Assembly (NCBI GenBank): GCA_017407115.1 | Contig: JAFQXD010000060.1 | Span: forward strand, 36,939 to 100,938 | Direction of reading: 5' to 3' | Source: Methanobrevibacter sp. | Lineage (GTDB): Archaea > Methanobacteriota > Methanobacteria > Methanobacteriales > Methanobacteriaceae | DNA: 64,000 nucleotides | Shown: positions 1 through 9,748 of the stretch, in pieces | Position numbering within the stretch: the stretch's first letter is position 1 | Layout of the letters: the number at the start of each line of letters is the position of its first letter | The notes under the pieces: generated by a model | Database searches by the model: none | Seen by the model: only the letters and a program-made list of their open reading frames with translations | Told to the model about the DNA's origin: nothing | Translations under genes and position numbers: made by a program

Positions 1-1
1 T

Positions 2-3000
2 ACACTTGTATACGTCGAAGCAGGAGACTTTAACAGCAAAGTCAATGTTACTGTAACAGTAACTGACGGCGCTAAAGGTAATGTGACTATCTATGTAAAT
101 GGAAAAGCACAAACTCCTAAAGCACTTGAAGGCAATACTGCAGTCTTTGAACTATCCTTAGATGTAGGAGACTATGAAGTATATGCTGAATATGAAGGAG
201 ATAATAACTTCACAGATAGTGTTTCAGATGTACAAGCATTTAATGTAGGAAAAGCTACTCCTCAAGTAAATGTCATTGTTTATGAAGAATACAACGTTGA
301 TGATTATGTATTTGTCACTGTTAAATTACCTGAAACCGCTTCCGGTTTAGTAACAATTGAGGTCGGCGATATTAAATTGTTCGATAATTTAAATGATGAA
401 GGTATTGTCGAATTTGATATTGGTACTTTACCTGCAGGCAATTATACTATTGTTGCTACTTATTTGGGCGATGACAAGTACTCAAACAGTACAAATGACA
501 CTGTTGGATTCAGTGTTTCTAAACTTGATACTCAGATGTCTGTTGTAAATAGGGTTTATAGTGATGGTAGTATCTCTGTTAGTATAGACTTTGACGATTA
601 TGTGACTGGTGTTGTTGCATTGTTCGATGGAGATACAGAATTATATAGTTCATACCTGGATTATGATGACTATGCTTATCTTTATGCTTATGATTTAGAA
701 AAAGGCAATTATACCTTTAAAGTTGTATTTACTAGTGATAAGTATAATACTTTAGAAGAATCCATAAGTTTTGTTGTTGATTTCGGTTATATGTATGTTG
801 AAAATGACAATTATGTCAAAATCGGTGAAAATATAACTGTTCTTGTTGAATTGCCTAGCGATGCAAACGGTACTGTTTCCATTAAGATTGGTAACTATTC
901 CGCTGAGTTTAATGCAACTGAAGAATTAAGAGTTGTCCTTCCTGCATCTGAAATCGGCGATTTAGATTTAGAAGTATTCTATTCTGGTGATGAAAAATAC
1001 ATTAACAGAACATACACTGATTCAATTGAAGTTTACAAACCATCATATGAGTTAACTTATAATTCCACTATCGGTGCAGATGACAAAGCAGTTATTACAT
1101 TAACATTTGCTGATAACACAACTGTCGGTAACTTTACAACAACAATAAACAATGTAACATACAAAGCTCCTGCTATTGATGGTGTTGCAACTTTAGTAAT
1201 ATCCAATTTAAGCATTGGCGAAAATGAGTTGGATTTATACTTCATTACTGAAGATGATGAATATTACTATTGGGCACTTATCACTGTTGAAAAAGCAAAT
1301 GTCACTCCTGAAATTGAAATAATCGGCAATAATTCAGCTTTAAGTGTTGAGTTGCCTGAAGATGCAACTGGTAATGTGACATTCTATGTTGACGGAAAAG
1401 AATATCCTATCTCTCTTGAGAATGGTACTGCAACTCTTATACTTCCTGAAATGTCCAGCGGAAATCATACAATCGTAACATCATACAGTGGTGATGACAG
1501 ACATAATCCTATAATCATTGTTGGTTCAATTGAAGTAACTAAATTGACTACTAATGTGACTGCTGATCCTGTTGAAATTTCTGAAGGCGAAACTGCTGTT
1601 GTTACTGTTGTTGTTGATGCTAATGCTACTGGTGTGGTATTGGTTGATGTTGGCGGTAATAAGTTCTACGCTGATGTTGATGGTGGTAAGGCTATTGTTG
1701 ATGTAGTTGGTTTAGCTGCTGGTAATTACACTGCTAAAGTAACTTACCAAGGTGATGACAAGTTTGAGGCTAACGGCACTGATGTTGCAATTAAGGTTGT
1801 TGCTATTCCTGAACCTGTAGCTCCTGCTGTTAACGTGACTGTTCCTGAAGTTAATGTTGGTGAAGATGCTAGTGTTGATGTTGCTTTACCTGCTGATGCT
1901 ACCGGTAATGTTGTAGTATTGGTTGATGGTAAAGAAGCTGGCGCTATGATTGTATCTGGTGGTAATGTAAGTATTCCTGTTGGTGATTTGGCTGCTGGAG
2001 ATCATGTTGTTGAAGTCAGATACTCTGGTGATGACAAATATGCTCCTGTAAGTGAATCCAAGGATGTTACTGTTGATAAATTGACTACTAATGTGACTGC
2101 TGATCCTGTTGAGATTACTGAAGGCGAAACTGCTGTTGTTACTGTTGTTGTTGATGCTAATGCTACTGGTGTGGTATTGGTTGATGTTGGCGGTAATAAG
2201 TTCTATGCTGATATTTCCAACGGTAAGGCTGTTGTTGATGTGGTTGGTTTAGCTGCTGGTAATTACACTGCTAAAGTTACCTACCAAGGTGATGACAAGT
2301 TTGAGGCTAACGGCACTGATGTTGCAATTAAGGTTGTTGCTATTCCTGAACCTGTAGCTCCTGCTGTCAATGTTACTGTTCCTGAAGTTAATGTTGGTGA
2401 AGATGCTATTGTTGATGTTGCTTTACCTGCTGATGCTACCGGTAATGTTGTTGTATTGGTTGATGGTAAAGAAGTTGGCGCTATGATTGTATCTGGTGGT
2501 AATGTAAGTATTCCTGTTGGTGATTTGGCTGCTGGAGATCATGTTGTTGAAGTCAGATACTCTGGTGATGACAAATATGCTCCTGTAAGTGAATCTAAGG
2601 ATGTTACTGTTGATAAATTGACTACTAATGTGACTGCTGATCCAGTTGAGATTACTGAAGGCGAAACTGCTGTTGTTAGTGTTGTTGTTGATGCTAACGC
2701 TACCGGTAAAGTACTGGTTGATGTTGGCGGTAATAAGTTCTACGCTGATATTTCCAACGGTAAGGCTGTTGTTGATGTGGTTGGTTTAGCTGCTGGTAAT
2801 TACACTGCTAAAGTCACCTACCAAGGTGATGACAAGTATGCTGAAGCAGAAGGTAGTGCTGCTATTAAAGTGAATGCTTTACCTGCTCCTAAAGTTGAAA
2901 CCTCAATTGCTATTACTGAAGTTAACGGTAATAATATTACCGGTGTCTTAAAAGATGCTGAAGGTAAAGGAATTGCAAACGCTGAAGTTACCTACATGAT

Positions 3001-3766
3001 TAATGGTACACCTGCATCTGTTGTAACTGCTGCAGACGGTACATTTGTCATTGAAGCACAAACTGGTGTTCCAATAAGTATTGTTTATGATGGTGATAAT
3101 AACACTGAATCATCCAACACTACAATTACTATTGAAGAACCTGCTCCTGTGCCTGTTGTAGTAACTCCAACTAAATTCGACTTTGAAAGTGTATTGTTCA
3201 TTAAAGGTTATGCTGTTGATACTAAAGCTGGTGAAAAAGGTATTGAATTTATCACACATCTTTTAGATGCGAATGGTAAACCATTATCCAATAAAACCGT
3301 ACAGTTAGCTGTTAACAGTAAAGTATACAACCAAACTACCAATGAAACAGGTGGTGTACACTACTTCTTGAACATGATGAAAGCTGGCAGATACACAATG
3401 ACCTACATCTTCTTAGGTGACAGTGAATATGGTAGCTGTCTTGCAAGTGCTTGTGTTGATTTGGATAAAAAACCAATCACAATCAAAGCAAGTGCAAAAT
3501 CATACAAAGTGAGTACCAAAACCAAAAAATACACTGTAACACTCAGTACTGTTGCTGGAGTTGATGGTAAAGTATATTTAAGTCCTAAAAAAGTAACACT
3601 CAAAGTCAACGGTAAAACCTACACTGGAAAAACCAATGACAAAGGACAAGTCACCTTCAACATTAAAAACTTATCCAAAGCAGGTGTTTACACCGCTAAG
3701 ATCAGTTACGCAGGTGACAGCACATACAATTCAGCAAGCAAGTCTGTAAAATTAACAGTTAAATAG
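2..3766 (+). CDS. Adhesin-like surface protein, 5'-truncated by window edge
   Basis: The frame is open from base 2 with no stop, so the gene begins upstream and the first ATG in view (83) is internal. The visible ~1,254 residues are a chain of beta-sandwich Ig-like modules of about 85-95 residues. Each ends in a GDDKY/GDDKF-type turn and is rich in N-glycosylation-like NxT/NxS sites (NVT, NAT, NTT). Three near-identical 179-residue double modules start at base 1541. The last ~120 residues are a lysine-rich, very basic domain (SYKVSTKTKKYTV, then a KVNGKTYTGKTNDKGQ-type repeat), shared with the C-termini of the surface proteins at 5906 and 9749, so it probably serves wall or surface attachment. 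Known context: such adhesin-like proteins are abundant in Methanobrevibacter and are thought to mediate contact with partners or host. The exact ligand cannot be read from sequence. Confidence 0.85.
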   Translation, partial: TLVYVEAGDFNSKVNVTVTVTDGAKGNVTIYVNGKAQTPKALEGNTAVFELSLDVGDYEVYAEYEGDNNFTDSVSDVQAFNVGKATPQVNVIVYEEYNVDDYVFVTVKLPETASGLVTIEVGDIKLFDNLNDEGIVEFDIGTLPAGNYTIVATYLGDDKYSNSTNDTVGFSVSKLDTQMSVVNRVYSDGSISVSIDFDDYVTGVVALFDGDTELYSSYLDYDDYAYLYAYDLEKGNYTFKVVFTSDKYNTLEESISFVVDFGYMYVENDNYVKIGENITVLVELPSDANGTVSIKIGNYSAEFNATEELRVVLPASEIGDLDLEVFYSGDEKYINRTYTDSIEVYKPSYELTYNSTIGADDKAVITLTFADNTTVGNFTTTINNVTYKAPAIDGVATLVISNLSIGENELDLYFITEDDEYYYWALITVEKANVTPEIEIIGNNSALSVELPEDATGNVTFYVDGKEYPISLENGTATLILPEMSSGNHTIVTSYSGDDRHNPIIIVGSIEVTKLTTNVTADPVEISEGETAVVTVVVDANATGVVLVDVGGNKFYADVDGGKAIVDVVGLAAGNYTAKVTYQGDDKFEANGTDVAIKVVAIPEPVAPAVNVTVPEVNVGEDASVDVALPADATGNVVVLVDGKEAGAMIVSGGNVSIPVGDLAAGDHVVEVRYSGDDKYAPVSESKDVTVDKLTTNVTADPVEITEGETAVVTVVVDANATGVVLVDVGGNKFYADISNGKAVVDVVGLAAGNYTAKVTYQGDDKFEANGTDVAIKVVAIPEPVAPAVNVTVPEVNVGEDAIVDVALPADATGNVVVLVDGKEVGAMIVSGGNVSIPVGDLAAGDHVVEVRYSGDDKYAPVSESKDVTVDKLTTNVTADPVEITEGETAVVSVVVDANATGKVLVDVGGNKFYADISNGKAVVDVVGLAAGNYTAKVTYQGDDKYAEAEGSAAIKVNALPAPKVETSIAITEVNGNNITGVLKDAEGKGIANAEVTYMINGTPASVVTAADGTFVIEAQTGVPISIVYDGDNNTESSNTTITIEEPAPVPVVVTPTKFDFESVLFIKGYAVDTKAGEKGIEFITHLLDANGKPLSNKTVQLAVNSKVYNQTTNETGGVHYFLNMMKAGRYTMTYIFLGDSEYGSCLASACVDLDKKPITIKASAKSYKVSTKTKKYTVTLSTVAGVDGKVYLSPKKVTLKVNGKTYTGKTNDKGQVTFNIKNLSKAGVYTAKISYAGDSTYNSASKSVKLTVK
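1541..2830 (+). repeat. 537-bp tandem coding repeats (2.4 copies)
   Basis: Units start with the same bases (aaattgactactaatgtgac) at 1541, 2078 and 2615, exactly 537 bp apart, so each encodes 179 residues without shifting frame. Copies 1 and 2 are complete. Copy 3 follows the pattern to about 2830 and then diverges. The first two copies are almost identical even at silent positions. Confidence 0.9.
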
Positions 3767-3800
3767 TGAGATTAATTTCTCACTAACTTTTTCTTTTTTT
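3764..3800 (+). terminator. Hairpin plus T-tract after the first adhesin gene
   Basis: The inverted repeat TAGTGAGA / TCTCACTA with loop TTAATT starts on the stop codon and is followed by a long T-rich run (3788-3800). This is a perfect 8-bp stem with the typical U-tract. Confidence 0.75.
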
Positions 3801-3846
3801 TAAAATTTCTTAAAATTTATTAATTCTTAAATAAATACTAATATTC

Positions 3847-4773
3847 ATGACCTTAAAAGTCTCTGATATTGGTGAGAAGGAATTAGTTAAATACATAATT
3901 GCTAATTCAAATGATATTGTTCCTGATGATACTGCTATAACCAAGTTAAATGATTCTAATCTGATTTCAACTTGTGACATGCTGATTCAATCCAGGCATT
4001 TTCCAGAAAATATGTCTTATTTTGAAATGGGTTTCAAATCTGTTACGGTTAATGTAAGCGATCTTGCGGCAATGGGTGCAGAACCGTTGGGATTTCTACT
4101 TTCTATTGCAATTCCTAAAGATTTACCATTAGATGCTTTTAAAAAAATCATTGAAGGCGTTTTGGATGCATGTAACTTTTATTCGATTCCGTTGATTGGA
4201 GGAGACATGAACGAGGCATCAGAAATTATAATTTCAGGAACGGCCTTGGGATTATGTGATGATCCATTAATGAAAAACACATACTCATTGGATGATTTAA
4301 TTTTAATTACAGGAGACATTGGCCATGCAGCGCTAGGCTTTAATATGGATTCACCAGATAATATTTATGTAAATAAAGCCTTAAAACCAATAGCAAGACT
4401 TAATGAAGGCATATTGATAAAAAAAGCGGGAGCATCATCTGCAACCGATATTACAGACGGCCTTGCAAGTGAACTATACGAAATTAAAAAAGATGGCTTC
4501 GGGTTCATGATTTATGAGGAAATGCTTGGTATTTCTGATGAATATAAAAATATTTCTGATAATCTCAATCTGGATTATCTTGATTTGATTTTACATGTCG
4601 GTGAAGACTTTGAACTGCTTTTTACAATTAGTGAAGATAATCTGGAGAATTTGGATATTGATTATAAGATAATTGGAAAAGTAACCTCTTCAGATAAAGT
4701 TGAAATCACTTTTGAGAATGGTTTTTCTCAAGAAATTAAAAATAAGGGTTATGAGCATTATGTTAGTGAATAA
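3847..4773 (+). CDS. thiL: Thiamine-monophosphate kinase
   Basis: 308 residues, the usual ThiL length. ThiL phosphorylates thiamine monophosphate to the diphosphate cofactor with ATP. The sequence shows the PurM/AIR-synthase fold signatures: an N-terminal acidic DDTA stretch (Mg-ATP site) near residues 27-30, the VNVSDLAAMGAEP strand-loop near 68-80, GGDMNEA near 118-124, SATDITDGLASEL near 197-209 and the C-terminal HVGEDFELLF. There is no good ribosome binding site before the ATG, so translation may start on a very short leader. The 3' end overlaps the start of the radical SAM gene by a few bases, suggesting cotranscription. Function is assigned by family signature. Confidence 0.85.
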   Translation: MTLKVSDIGEKELVKYIIANSNDIVPDDTAITKLNDSNLISTCDMLIQSRHFPENMSYFEMGFKSVTVNVSDLAAMGAEPLGFLLSIAIPKDLPLDAFKKIIEGVLDACNFYSIPLIGGDMNEASEIIISGTALGLCDDPLMKNTYSLDDLILITGDIGHAALGFNMDSPDNIYVNKALKPIARLNEGILIKKAGASSATDITDGLASELYEIKKDGFGFMIYEEMLGISDEYKNISDNLNLDYLDLILHVGEDFELLFTISEDNLENLDIDYKIIGKVTSSDKVEITFENGFSQEIKNKGYEHYVSE

Positions 4774-5632
4774 CAATCTTTACAAAAAAAGCTCCAAATC
4801 ACAAAAAGTCAGATGTGAAATCTGTGCCAATTACTGCAAAATAGCTGATGGCAAATATGGAATTTGCAGGCAGCATAAAAACATTAATGGAGAATTGTTT
4901 GATGAATCATTTGGTGTTGTTTCATCATTAAGTCCAGACCCAATTGAAAAAAAGCCGCTTCATCATTTCATGCCCGGCACATTTACATATTCGATCGGCG
5001 GTTTTGGATGCAATATGACATGTTTGCATTGTCAGAACTATACTATTTCACAGGAATATGATAAAAAATCACGTTCAATTAAAATAAGCCCAGAAACAAT
5101 TGTGGAAAATGCAATCAGATATGGTTGCAAGTCAATTGCTTGGACCTACAATGAACCTACAATACACTTGCCTTTTAATAGGATTACTTCTTTGCTTGCT
5201 CGCAAAAATAATCTGAAGGTAATTTATGTAAGCAACGGATATTTCTCACAAAAATCCATTGAAGAGGTTTTAAGTTTTGTAGATGCATTCAACATAGATT
5301 TGAAATCAATGTCTCAGGATTTTTACAAAAAGGTATGTGGTGCGGATTTGGATATTGTGTTAGATAACCTCAAAAGAATTCACAACGAGGGTAAACACTT
5401 GGAAATTACAAACTTAATTTTAAATGATTATAATGATTCCATTGATGAAATTACTCAATTATGTGATTTTGTAGCTCAGGAATTGTCAACTGATGTTCCA
5501 CTTCACTTTTCAAGAGCTTTTCCATACTATAAGATGAAGGATATTTCACCGACAAATCCTGAAATTCTCTTTAAGGCAAGAGAAATAGCATCTCAAAAAG
5601 GAATAAAAAATATACATTTGGGAAATATTTAA
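4760..5632 (+). CDS. amrS: AmmeMemoRadiSam-type radical SAM protein
   Basis: About 290 residues. It contains the radical SAM cluster motif CNMTCLHC (CxxxCxxC) after FTYSIGGFG, an N-terminal cysteine-rich stretch (CEICANYCKIADGKYGIC) typical of the AmrS/PflA-like family, and an AWTYNEPT segment. The family is named for its fusion or neighbourhood with AMMECR1 and Memo domains; its substrate is not established, and neither partner lies in this window. The frame stays open upstream to 4700 inside thiL. I chose ATG 4760 (alternative 4751) because the extra residues are shadow sequence of thiL and the AAGGGTT stretch gives a plausible ribosome binding site. It overlaps thiL by 14 bases. Confidence 0.75.
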   Translation: MLVNNNLYKKSSKSQKVRCEICANYCKIADGKYGICRQHKNINGELFDESFGVVSSLSPDPIEKKPLHHFMPGTFTYSIGGFGCNMTCLHCQNYTISQEYDKKSRSIKISPETIVENAIRYGCKSIAWTYNEPTIHLPFNRITSLLARKNNLKVIYVSNGYFSQKSIEEVLSFVDAFNIDLKSMSQDFYKKVCGADLDIVLDNLKRIHNEGKHLEITNLILNDYNDSIDEITQLCDFVAQELSTDVPLHFSRAFPYYKMKDISPTNPEILFKAREIASQKGIKNIHLGNI

Positions 5633-5792
5633 TCGCAATTAATTTTTAATTAATATTTATTCTGATTGTATGGCGATTATTTTTAGTATTAACTATTTTA
5701 ACTAATCTTATTTTCATTAATAATTTTTTAATCCTTTTAATGTTGTTTCATGCCAATATATTTGGATTTAAAATTTATCGTTGTGAATAATA

Positions 5793-5800
5793 TTTATATA
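5793..5800 (+). promoter_or_regulatory. Probable TATA box for the second adhesin gene
   Basis: TTTATATA lies in the 273-bp gap between the radical SAM gene and the adhesin gene at 5906. It is the best archaeal box-A match there and would give a leader of roughly 80 nt. The rest of the gap is featureless AT-rich sequence. Confidence 0.35.
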
Positions 5801-5905
5801 GGTTAAAAATTAATATATTATGCTATACATTATAATTTTACTTTTCTTGATAATGTATTGATTATTATTTTATTATCAAATTAATGTGTTTAATGGAGAT
5901 TATTT

Positions 5906-8900
5906 ATGAAGATGTGTTTTAATAAAATACTTCCCTTCTTAATCTTATTATTATTGGTTTTTATAATGCCTACTACATTTGCTCAAGATGTAGACAACTC
6001 AACTGACATTGCTTTAGAAAATACAGTTGATGATTATGTTGGCATTGATATAGAATCGAATAATGAAAATGGCGCAGAAAGCAATGAAGGTTTATCTGCA
6101 GCCTCAGATGCAATTTATGTTTCAACAGAAGGGGATGACAAAAATAGCGGTAGTGAATCCGCACCATTTGCAACAATTTACAGAGCGGTAAATGTGGCAT
6201 TGGATTCCGGAATAACAAATATTTATATTTTAGAAGGTACCTATAAAGAAAATTCAATTCCTATTGAAACTTCCGTAAATATAATAGGTATAGGAAATGT
6301 AGTCATTGATGCAGAACGAACAGATAGAATCTTTAAAATTGATGGGGAATATGAAGTAGAACTTTCAAATTTGACATTAATTAATGGTGTGGCACCAACT
6401 GATGGAGTAACATACGATATTCACGAAACTGTTTATTATGCAGGTGGAGGTGCAATATCCATCAAAACAGCTTATGTAAAAATGAATTACATGACATTCA
6501 TTAACAACTCTGCTGAGGAGTTCGGCGGGGCAATAAACGTAGAAGCTACAAACTGTGTGATTAGAAATTCAAAATTTGTATCTAATTACGCTGGTGTCTT
6601 TGGAGGTGCTGTTGATTTTGAAGAAAATAACGGAACTATTGAAAACTGTACATTTATAAATAATGAAGCAGGTAATGGTGGTGCAGTAGGTTGTATTGCT
6701 TCAGCATGTACAATCACAGATTCTTATTTTGAAAATAACACTGCGGAAAATGGTGCAGCGGTATTTATAGAAAATGGAGATTTAACAGGTGATGACAGCA
6801 ACAGCCATCTAATTAAAAACAACAGATTCATCAGAAATTATGCAACCCAGCAAGGTGGAGCAATTGAAGTTGAAAACCAGCAGATGAATCAGAATGCAGA
6901 CTGGACTTTAATTGATTCAAATGAGTTCTTAGACAATTATGCCTATAACGGTGGTGCAATTTCAGCATACTATGGTGATGCAGGAATTAGAAACAACGTA
7001 TTTGTTAACAATACAGCAGGATACGGTGGTGCAATAGCAAGTATAAGTACAACTGACAGCGCATATATCATCATTGGTGGAATCTACTTAAATAATAATA
7101 CAATAATCAACTGTCGTGCCGAAGAAAACGGAAATGCAATTTTCAACATGGGTTACTTTGGAAGCGTTGCAAATATTACATTCAACGGGGGAGAAACAGT
7201 ATACAGCACAGATGGCAAAGCGGTTATTTTAAATGTAACTGTTTGTGATGATATGGGAAATCCGATTAGCGGATCTCCAATTGAATTCATTGTCGATGGA
7301 AAAGACACAATCAATCCGGCAACAGATTTATATGAGGGAGTAGGTAGTGTCCGCTATGTACCAAGAGAAAATGGAACATTCGTTGTTTCTGGAAAATTCT
7401 ACAAAAAATTCAATCAAAACATCATTAACGTGATTACCAGCAATATCACAGTCGAAAATGCCATTGCAGATTACTTTGGAACAGTTTATGTGTCCAATGA
7501 AGATGGTGATGACGACAATACTGGTGCTCAGAGCAGTCCTGTTAAAACATTTAACCAGGCTTACGTATTGGCTACACGTGCAGGAGGTTCTTTTGACATC
7601 GTTGTGCTTGAAGGTACCTATTATGTTCCGGGATACACTGTAGCGAAATCATTAAATGTGACAGGTATTGGAAATCCGGTTTTAGACGGTAAGAATCAGG
7701 GAACTTTATTCTCCCTTTATGGCGGACCTAATGATGAATTCCATTTCACAGGATTGACCTTTACCAACGGAGTTGCTAGTCCAAGTAAATATGCAGGAAT
7801 GAACGAAGGTGGAGCAATATTTTTCAAAGGCGGTAATTTATACCTTGAAAATGACACATTCTCATCAAACTCTGCAAGCGATTATGGTGGAGCGGTTCAC
7901 ATTAACAAAGGTATGACTGATTACGGTGAGTTTTACAAGGCTTTTGCATACATTAACAACTGTAAATTCATTAATAATGCAGTAAAATACTTCGGTGGTG
8001 CAATAAGTTTGTATGATAGTGATGTTTATGTCACCAATTGTTATTTTGAATCAAACCAAGCAGAGAAAAAAGGAGGAGCAATATCTCTTTTAAACGGTAT
8101 GGCCAATTTAACAGTTATCAACTCTACATTCATAAAAAATTCCGCTAAGGATAATGGAGGCGCTTTGGAAATTGAAGCCTTAAACACTTACAATGTCAGA
8201 TACTTTGCAGACATTTACAACTCCACATTCATTTCCAACAGTGCTAAATACGGTGGAGCTGTAATCGGTACTGATAACGTAATTTCAGGTTGTGTATTTA
8301 AGGACAACTCTGCTGATGTTTGGGGTGGAGCAGTATTGTACAACGACACTACAAGTATAATTATCAACTCTATCTTTGAAAATAATGAAGCTGGTGAAGG
8401 AGCGTCCTATTATGGTTACTCAAATGTTATAAATGACAATTATTGGGGAGCTAACTTTAAAAATAGTAATGAAATTACAAAAAGAATTGCAGTTATTAAA
8501 AATGACACAGAATCAAGGTCATGGATTAATCCTGTGGTTGTAAATGATACAAGTATTCATACATGGATCAATGTTGTAATTAGCGGCCCTGAAAGGGTTT
8601 TATCAGGCAATTATAACTTTACTGTTAAATTTGCATTGAACAACGGTGATGATTTGGATTCTTATGTTCCTGAATATGCTTTAAAAGTCACTAATTCAAA
8701 GTCATCAAATAAGATTAGTGCAAGTTCAATTTCAGTTTCAAATAATCCGACAGTTATAAATTACATGGCTAATGATATTGGAAATGATAAAATTTCCGTT
8801 TTAAGAGGCAATACATTAGTAACTTCAGCAAATATTGTTGTCTATGCTAAAAAGGACACTTCCATTTCTCTGGAAAACAAGTCTTTCGTGATTTTTGATG

Positions 8901-9691
8901 AAAAAACAATCACAGTTATTTTAAAAGATAATGATGGCAATCCTATTTCAAATAAAACTGTGCATATCAGTGTGGACGGCAATAATTTCACTAAAACAAG
9001 TGGTAGTGACGGAAACATTTCATTAGATGTTAATTTGACAACTGCGGGAATATTCAATATCACAGCCACATTTTCAGGTGATGAGGATTACAATCCGTCT
9101 GAAAGCACATCATATGTCAAAGTTGAAAAGCAAAATACCAGTGTAACTGTGCCAAACAAATCATTTGTCATAACCGCATATTCCAACACATTAATCGTTA
9201 CTTTAAGTGATGTAAACAGCAATCCTCTTTCAAACAAAACAATAACAATCAATATTAACGGTAAAAATTATGATAAGGTCACTAATGGTAAAGGTCAGGT
9301 TAGCTTTAAGGTTTCACTTCCAGCCAAATCTTACAAGGTCAGTGCAATATTTGCGGGAGATGAAAATTATGCTCAAACTAGTGGTGTTGGAACAATAAAG
9401 GTTTTAAAGGAACAAACAAAATTATCTGCTCCTAAAAAAACATACAAAAAGACAGCCAAAACTAAAAAGATAACTGCAACATTAAAGAACAGTAAAGGTA
9501 AAGCTATTGCTTATAAAAATGTTAAGTTTAAGGTGAATGGTAAAACATACACTAAAAAGACAAATTCCAAAGGGGTTGCAACTCTTACAATAAATCTTAG
9601 CACTAAAAAAACCTATACTGTTAATGTTCAATTTGCAGGTGATGCAAAATACAAGCCAGTTTCTATAAAGTCAAGTGTAAAAATAGTTTAG
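5906..9691 (+). CDS. Adhesin-like surface protein with parallel beta-helix repeats
   Basis: 1,261 residues. An N-terminal signal peptide (basic MKMCFNK, then a Leu/Ile-rich core, cleavage near TFAQ, residue ~27) marks it as secreted. Residues ~70-860 hold two pectin-lyase-like beta-helix arrays. Each opens with an IYVSTEGDD/VYVSNEDGDD..NTGAQSSP motif, followed by many FxNNxAxxxGGAI turns typical of polymorphic outer-membrane-protein-type repeats. Residues ~900-1260 are Ig-like modules with FSGDEDYNPS-type ends and the lysine-rich C-terminal module (TYKKTAKTKKITATL) also found in the neighbouring adhesins. The ATG follows ATGGAGATT, a good ribosome binding site. Family knowledge: Methanobrevibacter adhesin-like protein. 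The ligand is unknown. Confidence 0.88.
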   Translation: MKMCFNKILPFLILLLLVFIMPTTFAQDVDNSTDIALENTVDDYVGIDIESNNENGAESNEGLSAASDAIYVSTEGDDKNSGSESAPFATIYRAVNVALDSGITNIYILEGTYKENSIPIETSVNIIGIGNVVIDAERTDRIFKIDGEYEVELSNLTLINGVAPTDGVTYDIHETVYYAGGGAISIKTAYVKMNYMTFINNSAEEFGGAINVEATNCVIRNSKFVSNYAGVFGGAVDFEENNGTIENCTFINNEAGNGGAVGCIASACTITDSYFENNTAENGAAVFIENGDLTGDDSNSHLIKNNRFIRNYATQQGGAIEVENQQMNQNADWTLIDSNEFLDNYAYNGGAISAYYGDAGIRNNVFVNNTAGYGGAIASISTTDSAYIIIGGIYLNNNTIINCRAEENGNAIFNMGYFGSVANITFNGGETVYSTDGKAVILNVTVCDDMGNPISGSPIEFIVDGKDTINPATDLYEGVGSVRYVPRENGTFVVSGKFYKKFNQNIINVITSNITVENAIADYFGTVYVSNEDGDDDNTGAQSSPVKTFNQAYVLATRAGGSFDIVVLEGTYYVPGYTVAKSLNVTGIGNPVLDGKNQGTLFSLYGGPNDEFHFTGLTFTNGVASPSKYAGMNEGGAIFFKGGNLYLENDTFSSNSASDYGGAVHINKGMTDYGEFYKAFAYINNCKFINNAVKYFGGAISLYDSDVYVTNCYFESNQAEKKGGAISLLNGMANLTVINSTFIKNSAKDNGGALEIEALNTYNVRYFADIYNSTFISNSAKYGGAVIGTDNVISGCVFKDNSADVWGGAVLYNDTTSIIINSIFENNEAGEGASYYGYSNVINDNYWGANFKNSNEITKRIAVIKNDTESRSWINPVVVNDTSIHTWINVVISGPERVLSGNYNFTVKFALNNGDDLDSYVPEYALKVTNSKSSNKISASSISVSNNPTVINYMANDIGNDKISVLRGNTLVTSANIVVYAKKDTSISLENKSFVIFDEKTITVILKDNDGNPISNKTVHISVDGNNFTKTSGSDGNISLDVNLTTAGIFNITATFSGDEDYNPSESTSYVKVEKQNTSVTVPNKSFVITAYSNTLIVTLSDVNSNPLSNKTITININGKNYDKVTNGKGQVSFKVSLPAKSYKVSAIFAGDENYAQTSGVGTIKVLKEQTKLSAPKKTYKKTAKTKKITATLKNSKGKAIAYKNVKFKVNGKTYTKKTNSKGVATLTINLSTKKTYTVNVQFAGDAKYKPVSIKSSVKIV

Positions 9692-9714
9692 AATAGTTTT
9701 AACTATTCTTTTTT
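9690..9714 (+). terminator. Hairpin plus T-tract
   Basis: AGAATAGTT-TT-AACTATTCT is a perfect inverted repeat directly after the stop codon, followed by a run of T. The very small loop would open by one or two pairs in RNA. Confidence 0.65.
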
Positions 9715-9748
9715 ATATTTTTAATGAAATGGATGTTTTGGAGATAAT

